A stretch of DNA of 64,000 nt from assembly GCF_037325665.1 (NCBI RefSeq), contig NC_090245.1:74074590-74138589 (forward strand), read 5' to 3'. Of this stretch, positions 33,000 to 43,902 are shown one piece after another. This DNA comes from Littorina saxatilis (taxonomy: Eukaryota > Mollusca > Gastropoda > Littorinimorpha > Littorinidae). Numbering within the stretch: the first letter of the stretch is position 1; each line of letters starts with the position of its first letter. The notes under the pieces were generated by a model. It was not told the DNA's origin and searched no databases. It saw only the letters and a program-made list of their open reading frames with translations. A program made the translations under genes and the position numbers.

Positions 33000-33826
33000 A
33001 AGCCCATACGACTCACATGCTTGACCTTGACCTTTACATGACCTTGACCTTCAAGGTCAAATAACTAAACCTAGCAATGACATCATACACTAAGAACTGC
33101 TTTACACATTTTTCCTACCAAAATACATGTGACCTTGACCAAGGTCAAGGTCATCCAAGGTCATGCAACACAAAGCTGTTAATTCAAGACATAGGAAGTA
33201 CAATGGTGCTTATTGGCTCTTTCTACCATGAGATATGGTCACTTTTAGTGGTTCACTACCTTATTTTGGTCACATTTCATAAGGGTCAAAGTGACCTTGA
33301 CCTTGATCATATGTGACCAAATGTGTCTCATGATGAAAGCATAACATGTGCCCCACATAATTTTTAAGTTTGAAACAGTTATCTTCCATAGTTCAGGGTC
33401 AAGGTCACTTCAAAATATGTATACAATCCAACTTTGAAGAGCTCCTGTGACCTTGACCTTGAAGCAAGGTAAACCAAACTGGTATCAAAAGATGGGGCTT
33501 ACTTTGCCCTATATATCATATATAGGTGAGGTATTGAATCTCAAAAACTTCAGAGAAAATGTGAAAAATGTGAAAAATAGCTGTTTTTTAGGCAACATTT
33601 ATGGCTCCTGCGACCTTGACCTTGAAGCAAGGTCAAGATGCTATGTATGTTTTTTGGGGCCTTGTCATCATACACCATCTTGCCAAATTTGGTACTGATA
33701 GACTGAATAGTGTCCAAGAAATATCCAACGTTAAAGTTTTCCGGACGGACGTCCGGACGGACGTCCGGACGGACGGACGACTCGGGTGAGTACATAGACT
33801 CACTTTTGCTTCGCATGTGAGTCAAA
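33000..33826. mobile_element. Repeat element rich in TGACCTTGACC half-sites
   Basis: More than fifteen AAGGTCA/TGACCTT hexamer-type half-sites, often in direct pairs (TGACCTTGACCTT), between 33020 and 33650. It ends with GGACGGACGTCC repeats (33741-33778) and GTGAGT...GCATGTGAGTCA, whose complement resembles GACTCACATGC at the left end (about 33010). Noncoding. Boundaries approximate. Confidence 0.7.
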
Positions 33827-33837
33827 AATGTAAAGTT

Positions 33838-34037
33838 NNNNNNNNNNNNNNNNNNNNNNNNNNNNNNNNNNNNNNNNNNNNNNNNNNNNNNNNNNNNNNN
33901 NNNNNNNNNNNNNNNNNNNNNNNNNNNNNNNNNNNNNNNNNNNNNNNNNNNNNNNNNNNNNNNNNNNNNNNNNNNNNNNNNNNNNNNNNNNNNNNNNNNN
34001 NNNNNNNNNNNNNNNNNNNNNNNNNNNNNNNNNNNNN
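33838..34037. other. Assembly gap (200 N)
   Basis: Exactly 200 N, a conventional placeholder; true size unknown. Confidence 1.
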
Positions 34038-34060
34038 TGCAGCTATCATACCTAACATAC

Positions 34061-35518
34061 CTTGTGTAGCATAGCTGGCCATCAGCTCCCCCTCCAGCTG
34101 GCGCTGTCTTGCCTCCAGGCTAGTCAGTAGTGACCTTGGCCTGCAGGTCCTTGACCTGCTCCCTCAGTGCAGCTGCATTCGCCTTGCAGGCTTCAGTGCA
34201 GGCCAGGTTCTGTGGTTAGAACTGAAAAAAAGAATACCAATTATGCACATGTATAAATAAAAAATGTTACTAAAGCATTAACCAAAACTGTCGGCACTTA
34301 AAAAGTGAGCAGACACATCATAATTTTGTTGGGGAATAATTAAATAAATCCATAAACAAAAAGACTGCCAACGTTCCAAAATTCAGAATCAAAATCCAAG
34401 AACGGTAGTTTGTTGTAATTTAATATATATTTGTGAATGTATTGTTTTGTCAATAACAAACGTTCCAACAAACTTACCTTTCTTGTTTTTTGATAGGGAA
34501 TAATTAGTTACCTGATCTCGGCGCCTTAGCCGCTACTGTTGCACGCGGTGTTGGTGCACCATCGAGGTCATATGAAGGCTAAAAGTAAAACAAAAAAATC
34601 CCATAGCAACACGTGAGAACATTCAACTTTCAAGGCTTTTGAAAAAAAGACACTAGCTGCTATTAGGATCTGCTCTAAATGTCACATGCACAGAAATGAT
34701 CAGGCTTCAAGCAAAGAATGAAGCAATTTACTAACTGGCAACACTCGCTGCAAATTGAGGAACATTTGTCGTGGTGACTGGCGACGCTGACTCTAGCAAC
34801 GCCAACTGCATAGCTAATATAAATAAAACAAATATAGATTTGCTTATTTGCTACTCTTCACTGCGCACATGTATCCAGGGGATACTTGAAAAAAAACCAG
34901 CATAGTACTCAGTAATAGTAGTTATTATTACTTTTGTCTAATAAAGTAATACTAATAGTAAATAACTTAATATACAATTCAACATTTGATTATTTTAGTT
35001 TAACTTTGAAGAGAAACAATTAGTTAAACTTGCTAATTTTCAAATACTAAATGTATGGAAGGAAATAATTGGTTGGCAATATTACAAATGACGAATGCAA
35101 GCACTCTTCGTGGGTGCAAGTGAGGCTCTATAAAGTATAAAGAATGTCCTGCATGGCCAATGACTCATTACTAAAGTGCTCAAATTCAAACTCAAAGCTA
35201 AGTTCTGTTCTATTTCTAGTGGCACTGGTAACAGTAACTTCAGTAAGTGAAAGTTTGAAAAGAGTAATGAATGTGTATTTCTTTGTCTTCGTGCCATACT
35301 ACCACTACCAGTCCCATTATGTCACTCGACTCACTGGGTCAGCACAATAGCTACACTAAAAGTTAAAATACCACTGTATCAAAACAATCAACACAATTAC
35401 TTACCAACGAGAGTGAAGAGGGTTTGTGAAGAGAGTGAGTCACTCATTGCGATTCGGGTGGAGGCAAAGTGGATGTTTCATGTTTCGTTTCTGAGCCAGA
35501 GGTGTCACTGTCAGCCAT
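34061..35518 (-). CDS. Possible minus-strand gene beside the gap (weak)
   Basis: Three features suggest exons. 34209-34061 has acceptor ACCACAG and donor GTATGT and reads LREQVKDLQAKV, then (in another frame) LEARQRQLEGELMASYATQ, a coiled-coil composition; a one-base difference separates the two frames, either an error or decay. 34578-34512 has acceptor TTTTAG and donor GTAACT and reads PSYDLDGAPTPRATVAAKAP. An ATG at 35518 opens MADSDTSGSETKHETSTLPP but stops after 24 codons; an overlapping ATG (MSDSLSSQTLFTLV) reaches a GTAAGT donor. I could not chain these in one frame. Product unrecognised. Confidence 0.25.
34371..34485. mobile_element. Foldback element, copy 2
   Basis: GACTGCCAACGTTCCAAAAT at the left and CAAACGTTCCAACAAACTTACC at the right (first 20 bases diagnostic); same design as 12863-13097 but shorter. 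Confidence 0.55.
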
Positions 35519-35630
35519 GGTTAGAACTCCACGTTCTTCTTCTTCTTCTTCTTCTTCCATATTGTGACCACGGTCATTTTGGCTGACCATTATGTCACAT
35601 TGTGGAGGGTTGCAGATTCCAAAGAGTGAG

Positions 35631-35631
<1 letters not shown>

Positions 35632-35663
<32 letters not shown>
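35632..35663. repeat. Poly(A)/poly(T) run of about 32 bases
   Basis: Pure A on plus, that is T downstream of the minus-strand LINE, so it is not that LINE's poly(A) tail. Origin unclear. Confidence 0.9.
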
Positions 35664-35666
<3 letters not shown>

Positions 35667-38480
35667 AGCTAGAATCTACTGGGGGCTGGGGAGTTCCTGC
35701 ACAATGCAGGAACTCGACTCCTGCGCACTGCAGGAGTCTGGGGCCTGGGGGTGTGAGAGGAGGAGGGATGAAGGGGTCTCGTTCCAGTCCCTGATTGTTC
35801 TTGGGAGGAAGCTGTTCTTTCTGTAGTTTGTTCTCGCTGGGATCCGCTTGAATTGCTGTCTCTCTGTGGGGACTCCTCTTCTAGCCCTTGGGGCGAGTAG
35901 GTGTAGCTCCTCGCACCTCACATGTGCGGATCCCGATGTGATCTTCTTCAGCATGGAGAGCCTGGCCTCTTTCCTGCGTTCTTCTAGCGAGGGCCACTCT
36001 AGTTCGTTGAGCATGTCGTCCACGCTGGCCGTCTGTTTGTGTCTGTTGAGAACAAAACGAGCTGCCCTACGCTGCACTTTTTCAATCTGACTGACCTCTT
36101 TGATCTTGTGCGGGTCCCAGACTGTGCAAGCGTACTCGACTATTGGTCGGACAAGTGATTTGTAGGCTAGTTCTTTTGTCTTTGGAGATCCGATTTTCAG
36201 GTTTCTCCTCAGCATGCCTAGTGCACTGTTGGCTTTGGCACACACGTTGTTGATGTGTTTGTCCCAACCTGCATCTTTCTGAATGGTGACGCCCAGGTAT
36301 TTGATGGCGTCCACCGACTCCAGCTGGTGGTCATGGAGCACGTAGTCGTGGGGCTTGGTTGTTCTGCTTCGAGTCATTGGGAGGGTGTTGCATTTGTCAG
36401 GATGGAATGACATTTCCCACTCTTCTTCCCATGCTTCTAAGCTTCGCAGATCGTCCTGGAGACTCTCGTGGTCTTGTTGAGAAGTCACTGGCCTGTTCAG
36501 CATGGTGTCGTCTGCAAACAGGCGCGAGCTTGAAGTGACTCTGTCCGGTAGGTCATTGATGTAGGCTAGGAAGAGGCATGGGCCCAGCACAGATCCTTGG
36601 GGTACTCCTGACTTGACGTCAGTATAGTCAGACTCTGCCCCTTCCACGACGACTGACTGGCGGCGCCCACTGAGGAAGCTCCCGATCCAGTCGTTGACCT
36701 TTCCTCGGACACCATAGTGGTGGAGTTTATGGCACAGTAAGCTGTGGTTGACTTTGTCAAATGCCTTGGCAAAATCCATGACAACTATATTAGTCTGGAG
36801 GCTTTTTTCTAAGTTGGTTGTGAGTTCCTCAAAGAGTTCAAGCAGTTGGGTTTCACATGAACGACCTTTTCTGAACCCATGTTGTTCTTCGCACAGTATC
36901 TTGTTGGACTCGAGATGACTCATGATGCTGCTGACCAGAATGTGCTCCATCACCTTGCACGAAACGCTTGTGAGAGAAATTGGGCGGTAGTTCATTGGGT
37001 CATAATGCTCGCCCTTTTTGAATACTGGGGCGACATGGGCAGTCTTCCAGTCATCCGGGACGGACCCTGAGCGGAGTGATTCCTGGAAGATGGTCGTCAG
37101 TGCTGGTGAAACTTCGGGTGCGAGCTCTCTGAGGACACGGGGGGATAGGTCGTCTGGGCCAGTTGCTTTGGTGGGATCCAGGTTCAGAAGGAGTTTTTCA
37201 ACTCCCTTCTTTGAGATGGAGATTTCATCCATGGCGGGAAAAGATTCCTGGTCGCTGGACATGGTGCATTTCGTCTGGAACTCCTCGCTGGTGTAGGTGC
37301 GTCCGTCACTGAATGCTTTGTAGAACTGGTCATTCAGGACATTCGCCTTCTGCTTAGAGTCAGTGACTAGGCGCCCCTTGTTTTTCAAAGGAGGTATCCC
37401 GGATGAAGTGGAGCGTTGATGTTTCATGTAGGTCCAGAAGCGTTTTGTTGATGGTAGAGAGTCAGCTTCTTCTTTGGAAGGAGTGAAAAGGTTGCTTATG
37501 TACTCCCAGTATGCTTTGCGGATGCCCTTCTGTACATCTCTTCTGAGATACTTAACCTCAGTCCTCAGTGCGTCTGTGTTCTGTTTCTTCATCTTTTTGT
37601 ATTTTCTGTTTTTCTTTCTGATCAGCCTTCTTAGGGATGGTGTGATCCATGGTTGTTTGTCTTTTTTCCTAGGTCTTTTGTGTGGGATGTTCTTCTTCAC
37701 GCTCTGTAGCAGGTCTGTTTTGAAAACAGTCCACAACTCATTCACCGTACTATCTGTACTCTTTTCGGCTATCTTCTTCTGTAGCTCCCGCATGTCTTCC
37801 TTCATCTGTTCCCAGTTAGCTTTGCTATACAAGGGGATAGGTCTCGCACACCCGTTCTTGAGGCTGATCTTGGTTGCTAGTTCAAAGTAGACGATGTCGT
37901 GGTCAGAGAGTCCTGGCACTATCTCCACACGGGAGATGAGGCCTGGTGCGTTTGTGAGGACAAGGTCCAGGGTGTTTTCCAGTCTAGTGGGCTTGTTCAC
38001 CATCTGTTCCAGGTTTTGTTCACTGATCATGTCCATGAAGTCCTGGTGGAGCTGGGGGTGGGGCACTGGTGTCTTCATGGTCATGGGGCTTGTTGTCCAG
38101 TCAAAACCAGGGAAGTTAAAGTCTCCTGCTATGATGATGTTTGTGCGCTTGATCTTGCATGCTTTCTTGAGTGACGTCTCAAACTGTTTGAGGCTATCTT
38201 CGTCTGCTACGTTAGGGCGGTAGTATGCGCATATGTGAGTGGATTTCATGCTTTTGCTGAGGAGTTTAACCCAGAGGATTTCACAGTCTGTTTGGAGCTC
38301 ACTGACCACAGTGGCCTGAAACTCCTCTCTCGCTGCTATCAAAACACCTCCTCCTCCTCTGCGTCTGTCTCTTCTCATCACACTGTAGCAGTCTGGCATG
38401 AACTCATTGTTGTCAAAGGACCGGCTGGCTTTTCGCATGGAAGTAGTTGTGCATCTCAACATTGCAACAATATTGTAGAC
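35664..38480 (-). mobile_element. LINE, 5'-truncated, otherwise intact ORF2
   Basis: Endonuclease-RT LINE of the CR1/Jockey type (family knowledge from motif style), no RNase H domain. The 3' end lies just after the stop, where the minus strand reads ATTCTAGCTAGG before a T run. Two adjacent hairpins close the coding sequence (35691-35738). The 5' break is near 38440-38480, where likeness to the endonuclease ends. Confidence 0.88.
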
Positions 38481-38510
38481 TTTGATCCCACACTTAGATA
38501 TCCAGTTCAA
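35676..38510 (-). CDS. LINE endonuclease-reverse transcriptase polyprotein (944 codons open)
   Basis: Residue positions: AP-type endonuclease from about 35 to 215, with RRDRRRGGGGVLIA (47-60), AYYRPN, GDFNFPGFDW (129-138) and the SDHD motif (202-205); a basic linker 275-330; RT from about 440 to 760 with KATGPDDLSPRVLRELAP, FKKGEHYDPMNYRPISLTS, GFRKGRS, DFAKAFDKVNH, SGVPQGSVLGP, FADDT (catalytic Asp pair, 665-668) and IKYLGVTI; a C-terminal domain with FLPRTIRDWN (901-910). Nicks the target and copies its own RNA. The first 50 or so endonuclease residues, holding the catalytic Asn and Glu, are missing, and residues 1-30 look like flanking sequence, so autonomous movement is unlikely. No internal stop in 944 codons implies a recent insertion. 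Confidence 0.92.
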   Translation of the reverse strand: MNWISKCGIKVYNIVAMLRCTTTSMRKASRSFDNNEFMPDCYSVMRRDRRRGGGGVLIAAREEFQATVVSELQTDCEILWVKLLSKSMKSTHICAYYRPNVADEDSLKQFETSLKKACKIKRTNIIIAGDFNFPGFDWTTSPMTMKTPVPHPQLHQDFMDMISEQNLEQMVNKPTRLENTLDLVLTNAPGLISRVEIVPGLSDHDIVYFELATKISLKNGCARPIPLYSKANWEQMKEDMRELQKKIAEKSTDSTVNELWTVFKTDLLQSVKKNIPHKRPRKKDKQPWITPSLRRLIRKKNRKYKKMKKQNTDALRTEVKYLRRDVQKGIRKAYWEYISNLFTPSKEEADSLPSTKRFWTYMKHQRSTSSGIPPLKNKGRLVTDSKQKANVLNDQFYKAFSDGRTYTSEEFQTKCTMSSDQESFPAMDEISISKKGVEKLLLNLDPTKATGPDDLSPRVLRELAPEVSPALTTIFQESLRSGSVPDDWKTAHVAPVFKKGEHYDPMNYRPISLTSVSCKVMEHILVSSIMSHLESNKILCEEQHGFRKGRSCETQLLELFEELTTNLEKSLQTNIVVMDFAKAFDKVNHSLLCHKLHHYGVRGKVNDWIGSFLSGRRQSVVVEGAESDYTDVKSGVPQGSVLGPCLFLAYINDLPDRVTSSSRLFADDTMLNRPVTSQQDHESLQDDLRSLEAWEEEWEMSFHPDKCNTLPMTRSRTTKPHDYVLHDHQLESVDAIKYLGVTIQKDAGWDKHINNVCAKANSALGMLRRNLKIGSPKTKELAYKSLVRPIVEYACTVWDPHKIKEVSQIEKVQRRAARFVLNRHKQTASVDDMLNELEWPSLEERRKEARLSMLKKITSGSAHVRCEELHLLAPRARRGVPTERQQFKRIPARTNYRKNSFLPRTIRDWNETPSSLLLSHPQAPDSCSAQESSSCIVQELPSPQ
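35691..35738. repeat. Two tandem hairpins at the LINE 3' end
   Basis: Stem 1: GAGTTCCTGCA-CAA-TGCAGGAACTC (35691-35715). Stem 2: GACTCCTGC-GCACT-GCAGGAGTC (35716-35738). Both are perfect stems with similar sequence, placed within the last 25 codons of the ORF. Confidence 0.93.
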
Positions 38511-39120
38511 AAGCTTCGTTCATGATGCATTCCTGGGAAAATATCCACTCTAGACACGCACTGTTTCAGTCATGCCTCATGGCAGCTTCAAAAATGGCGG
38601 TGTACTTTTGTCTCCTTTCATTTGATTGGGCGATATTTTTAGAACTAGCCACCATGCAGACAAGAGTGAAAAGTAGGTTTTGGACCAGAAATGTTTTCAA
38701 ATCACTAAGGTGTTGTTGTTTTTTTAAAGTTTTTTTTAATCACATTCTTTTGTCCAGTGGATGCAGCAACATATTTATGTTCTGCTTATTTTGAAGTTTA
38801 AACTGTGTTTTAGGTATAAAAAAATATAAAAAAAAAATTGAACATTTTGAATAAGTTAATTTACTTGTGCCGTCTTGTTAAAATAAATAATGCAGAATAT
38901 TGTATACATGTGTGTTTTGGTTGGTGTATTTATTCCAGTTTGAATGGTACCTGGATGTTTGGGGAAGAAGAAGGCAAACGTCTATATCATTAAGAATGTA
39001 GATGCAAATTGTAATGTCTTGCTTCAAGTTAACTGAAACATATGGTCAAATATATATATATATATATGCATTTGATTTACACTATCGATGACAGCTAGAG
39101 AAAATGGCTCGATGAAAGAT
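38511..39120. other. AT-rich spacer, no gene seen
   Basis: Follows the LINE 5' break. Contains a short (TA)n run near 39055. No exon or element ends recognised. Confidence 0.4.
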
Positions 39121-39129
39121 TGAATGGCG

Positions 39130-39600
39130 TAGTGTTTGTCGTACATTTTCAGTACACAAAATGTTTCTAAGTCCAACTGGCACTCGCAGTATGAAAAGTA
39201 ACAAAGTCGAAGCAGTACATTTGCAGTACAGGCAAAAAATGGCTAAGTTATTTTGGTATGTTTTCAGTATACATAATATTTTCTAAGTCCAAAAGAAGCA
39301 CATTTTCAGTACACAAAATGTTTTCTAAGTCATAATGAAGTACTTTTTCAGCATACAAAATATTTTCAAAGTCCAACAAAAGCACATTTTCAGTACATCA
39401 AAAAGTGGTTAAGTCTAAACGAGGTATGTTTTCAGTACAATAGAGGTATGTTTTCAGTATACCACCTAACTTGGTTCAAAACTGCAGTACATTTTCAGTG
39501 TACCTAAAATGTACTGAATTTTCTTTGCAGCACATTTGAAGTACATTTGAAGTACATTTTTGGGCAGGAGGTACAAATTCAGTACATTTTCAGCTCATGT
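39130..39600. repeat. Degenerate repeat of AGTACATTTTCAGTA
   Basis: CATTTTCAGTACA or close variants (TGTTTTCAGTATA) occur more than ten times; AAAATGTTTTCTAAGTCC follows several of them. Approximate period 38-60 bp, diverged. Confidence 0.75.
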
Positions 39601-40429
39601 TTGGTATACCTAATTTGTGCTGATTTCTGTGGGGGTATTGTCTTGCATGCCGAACTTTGAATACCAGAAATTTGATGTTGTAAATATATGTTCTTTGATT
39701 GATGTATACATCAAAAGGCATTTTTTGCTCAAAAATGCAGTCGCTGAGTGAAAACCCTTTAACAAATATTGAAAAGAATTTCGTGACATAAATTAATTTA
39801 TGGAAGACCATAAATGTCATTATTGTAGCAATTAGGTGCATCTATTTATTTAGATATGACACGCTAATAGATATTTGTGTTTGTCAGTGAATAAATTAGA
39901 GTTAGGTTCGCGACACATATAAATAAATAACGGGGGTTATGGTATTTTTTGGTTATAAAGGTTTCAATTGGTAATGTGTCAGTCTATGTTAGCAATCGAA
40001 GTTCAGAATTTGATTTGAAAACAAAAAGACCAATGAAGAAGGATGCTCCCTAGTGCCTTAAAAAAAAAAAAGTACAACAAAAGGGTTGTAGTAGCAAAAA
40101 CAAAACAAAACTTGATAACGAGTTACACCCTTTGAGTTCCCCAAGATTACATCTGTTTATATGTATTAATATGTAAATTTCCGTTCCAAATTTGTATTTT
40201 AAGCTTTTTGTCATGTTTCTTTAAAACTTTTATCTTTCTCATGTCATTTACTGTTCTAAGGTCAATTATAAATCACACTAGTAAGCAGACGCAGCAATAC
40301 TTGGTTGTAACTCTTGAGTTGGAATGACTGTGAATGGATGCTGTTTATGCTTGTTTTGGGTGTGAATACACACACACACACAAACACGCGCGCGCACTGC
40401 ACACACAACAATAAAATAAAAGCTGTGTG
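39601..40429. other. AT-rich spacer, no gene seen
   Basis: No splice-bounded open segment, tRNA-like motif or paired TIR recognised. Short (CA)n near 40370. Confidence 0.4.
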
Positions 40430-40560
40430 TAACAAGCTGTCAATTTATTATTTACATTTTATAACAGTTAGGTCTTTTAGGGAATTACTGTGAAGATACT
40501 AGACTTCAACAAAATCATGACATGTAAGCGCTTTAGTTTGAGGTCAGGTTTGTCAGTTTA
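40430..40560. mobile_element. Adjacent remnants of the TTAA element and the MULE-like foldback
   Basis: TGTGTAACAAGCTGTCAATT and GTTAGGTCTTT match the inner arm of the TTAA family (8880-8940, 20920-20950). TGTGAAGATACTAGACTTCA and GCTTTAGTTTGAGGTC match the 22029 element arm. Confidence 0.5.
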
Positions 40561-40567
40561 TATGTGA

Positions 40568-40572
<5 letters not shown>

Positions 40573-40617
<45 letters not shown>
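40573..40617. repeat. (GT)n microsatellite
   Basis: Uninterrupted GT dinucleotides over about 44 bp. Confidence 0.95.
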
Positions 40618-40784
40618 TAAAACACATGTTATAAGCATTAATTTTTATGATGTGGAAAATAAATAATCATTCATCAAGGAGCATTCCAGGAAATAACTGA
40701 AGGTTTACGAAAAAAAAACCGGGTACAGCTAGTACAATATAAGAATGAAGAGAGGAAAAATTAAAAAATTGAAAAGCCTGAAAA

Positions 40785-40880
40785 ATGATCTTGCCTGATA
40801 AGAGATTCGAACCCATGACAGGCTAATGACTATTGGTCGGGCGCTCTACAAACTGAGTTAAACCTGCTAACTGTCTCCAG
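40785..40880 (-). mobile_element. tRNA-like SINE head or tRNA pseudogene
   Basis: Minus strand reads TAACTCAGTTTGTAGAGCG (A box) and GGGTTCGAATCTC (B box) about 35 bp apart, as in pol III genes. No good acceptor-stem pairing was found and the sequence continues without a CCA-type end, so a functional tRNA is unlikely. Confidence 0.45.
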
Positions 40881-41256
40881 TTAAAGGAAAACACAAGTTT
40901 CCATCCAGTGGTTAATGTGAGTGTAGGGGGGGGGGGGGGGGGGGGTGTTGTGTTTGTGAACCAGCCGTTCTTTGCTCTTTGATTTCAGTACGTCTGCTTT
41001 CAAAGGATTTGAAATATACTAAATGTGTCAAATATTTTAAATTGTTCAATGACCTCAAAACTTTAACACACACAAAAACGGCCTCACGTACTTGCAGTTC
41101 ATATTTCTGTTCAATGCAAAGAAAAGAATATCTTCTTTAAAGAAATATGTGTACAAAATGCAAGACTTTTTTTTTTTTTAAAGACAATGTGTGTGGCACA
41201 TGCAAAACACAGTTTCTCTTTACAAGTTCATGATCTCATGTCTGTAACTGAATGTT

Positions 41257-41635
41257 TCTTCTTCTTCTTCTTCGTTCATGGGCTTAGACTCCCACGTTCA
41301 CTCATGTTTTAAGCGAGTGGATTTTTACGTGTATGACTGTTTTTACCCCGCCATTCAGGCAGCATACGCCGATTTCGGGGGAGGCATGCTGGGTATTTTC
41401 ATGTTTCTATAACCCACCGAACTCTGACATGGATTACAGGATCTTTTCCGTGTGCACTTGGTCTTGTGCTTGTGTGTACACACGAAGGGGGTTAAGTCAC
41501 TAGCAGGTCTGCACATAAGTTGACCTGGGAGATCAGAAAAATCTCCACTCTTAACCCACCTGCAGGCGGCAGCGACTGGGATTCGATCTCACGACCTCCC
41601 GATTAGGAGGCCGACGTCTTACCACTGCGCCCGTC
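41257..41635 (-). mobile_element. tRNA-derived SINE, family S2
   Basis: Perfect 13-bp duplication GTAACTGAATGTT (41244-41256, 41636-41648). The head at the high-coordinate end reads GCGCAGTGGTAAGACGTCGG with a B box-like GATCGAATCCC. The 3' half is the S1/S2 shared tail; it terminates in GAA repeats instead of (CAAA)n. Confidence 0.92.
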
Positions 41636-41689
41636 GTAACTGAATGTTGAAACTGTTCATGTGTATGGCTGTGCATGTATGCACACATA

Positions 41690-41925
41690 AACACGTACAA
41701 TATAAGGTTGCATACACACAGGCAAACACACACACACACACACCAGAAACACGTACAATATAAGGTTGCATACACACAGGCAAACACACACACACACACC
41801 AGAAACACATACAATATAAGGTTGCATACACACAGGCAAACACACACACACACACACCAGAAACACATACAATATAAGGTTGCATACACACAGGCAAACA
41901 CACACACACATACCAGAAACAGACC
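41690..41925. repeat. Minisatellite of about 57 bp, four copies
   Basis: Unit ACAATATAAGGTTGCATACA followed by CACAGGCAAA, a (CA)n stretch and CCAGAAACACR. Units differ mainly in the length of the CA run. Confidence 0.93.
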
Positions 41926-41949
41926 CAAAAAAAGAAAGAATAAAAACAC

Positions 41950-43140
41950 AATCACTAGATGCAGTTAAACAGCCATGCATTGAGCTATATTCTCTAAAAA
42001 AGTTGTCCAACAATATAGATGTGCACGTTTGCAGTAGCTGCTAGGAGACAACAATAGAAGCAGAAAAATATTGCATAAGCCAGCAGCATTCTAAAATGAT
42101 AAATGTATACTTATATACATTAAACAGTAAATCTGTCAAATATCACAAGCACCCTGTTGTTTTGTTTTTGTGGAGAAATGATTGTGTATTGTCAGCAGCA
42201 GTTGACAATGCCCATCTCTTTAATGCCCATCATTGTGTCATCAAAACACAAGTTAAACAGGCAGGGTATTAAAAAGATAACGACCAGACAAGAGAAAGGA
42301 ATGAGGAGATGAATTGCAATCAACATTGTATTCAGACAGAACTTACAGACAGAACTTACAAATAAAAAAATTGTTGTCTGCAAAAGAACAGTAAGGCTAA
42401 ATTGAAGTTTCTAGCAGGCATATAAAAGGACACACCTAACATGATAGCTTGGGAATGAAAAATTAAAAATATCTCATGACAACAAAACATAAAAGCAAAC
42501 AAAATGTTCATTGAAGTTGAACTTATAAGTGACCAAAAAAACAGCATACAAATCCAAACAGCTAACAAATTGTAGCATACCATGTACCCCCCCCCCCCTC
42601 CCCCCATCCACCTCTTCCTCCCCCCCCCCCCATCCACCTCTCCCCCCCCCCCCCCCCCATCCCAAAGGACTGGTGTGTTTTTTAACCCTGAAACCGATTG
42701 ATCAAGTTTTCATCTCCACTCCCCTTCTTCAGCTCAATAGAAGGAAACAAAATTCTGTGAAAGCCTTCTGGTGAAAATCACCACCTGGAATTTTGATTGG
42801 GCAAAACATCCTTTCACTTTCAATAGCTCTGACAAGTGTGCATGATTATAAACAGCCAGTATTATAAACAACAACAAACAAACAAATTGAAGTTTGCTGA
42901 CTATAAAAATCACACAAAATGCGCAACACAAAAACAGTTATAATTTCCAGAAAAAAATTAAAGAATCTGTATGAAAACACAAAGCGCAATAACATATTGG
43001 AAATCATCATTAGAATGTTCAGTAACAATTGTCATTTTTTCTGATCAAAAAGAAAAATAAGGCAAAGCACAATCTTACTAAAAAAAATCTTCATGCCTTG
43101 GTCCCTGGGTTGTCTGCTCTATTATATACACATCACAGGA
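41950..43140. other. AT-rich spacer with C-rich runs, no gene seen
   Basis: 42587-42660 is a C-rich tract (C8-C18 runs with CATCCACCTCT between). The rest is AT-rich; nothing recognised. Confidence 0.45.
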
Positions 43141-43146
43141 AATACA

Positions 43147-43812
43147 ACAAGTCGCATGAAGCGATATAAAGACATTTAGTCAAGATCAACACCACAAACC
43201 AATCATCGCCGAGACTACTTTCAGATAGTCTCAGCTAACCATACCGAAGATCGAGACAGGTCACGCTCGCCTCCGCGAAGCACGACGCGTATGCCTCCGT
43301 CGAAGTATATATTTACCGAACCTATTTCCTTTCATTCTGAGCATATTTTTTAGAGTAAACATGACATATATATATATTTTTGAATTCAGGAGAAGATGAG
43401 GAATACAACGCAATCAATTTTAAATTTGTTTGCGAAAAATCGATTTTAATGACAACTTTAATGAGCAATCTCATAAATTAATATTTAAGCCTCCAAGCTA
43501 AAATGCAATACCAAAGTCCGGGTCTCGTCGAAGATTACTTGACCAAAATTTCAACCAATTTGGTTGAAAATGAGAGCTTGACAGTACCGCCTCAACTTTC
43601 ACAAAAAGCCGGATATGATGTTGATGACATTTATCCAAAAAATGACAAAAACGGGTGGGGATATTATACTCAGGAATTAACTCTCATGTAAAGTTTCATG
43701 AAAATCGGTTTGGTAGTTTTCTCTGAATCGCTGTACACACACACACCACGACCCTCATCTCGATTCCCCCTCTATGTTAAAACATTTTGTCAAAACTTGA
43801 CTAAATGTAACA
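43147..43812 (+). mobile_element. 850-bp HINE-like repeat, copy 7, diverged and shortened
   Basis: Starts CAAGTCGCATGAAGCGATAT and ends with the hairpin GTCAAAACTTGACTAAATGT. It lacks part of the middle and has a different 5' block, so it belongs to an older subfamily (copy 8 shares some of its features). Confidence 0.8.
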
Positions 43813-43902
43813 AAAAAAAGTGTCAGACAAGACCTGTCAACTACCTAACAAGGAAAGTTTCTTACTTACACTGCCCGTTTCACATAAAGGTTTGCATAAA
43901 CT

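Noticed and set aside
33817-34082. Open frames across the N run
   Set aside because: Artefacts of unknown bases.
35632-35663. Poly(A) tail of the adjacent LINE
   Set aside because: The run is A on plus, so T at the 3' side of the minus-strand LINE; wrong orientation for its tail.
37474-37890. Plus-strand frames across the LINE ORF (for example 138 codons)
   Set aside because: Antisense shadows of the 944-codon LINE frame; hydrophobic composition comes from the complement of Lys/Arg codons.
40785-40880. Functional tRNA gene on minus
   Set aside because: A and B boxes are present, but no convincing acceptor stem; more likely a SINE head or pseudogene.
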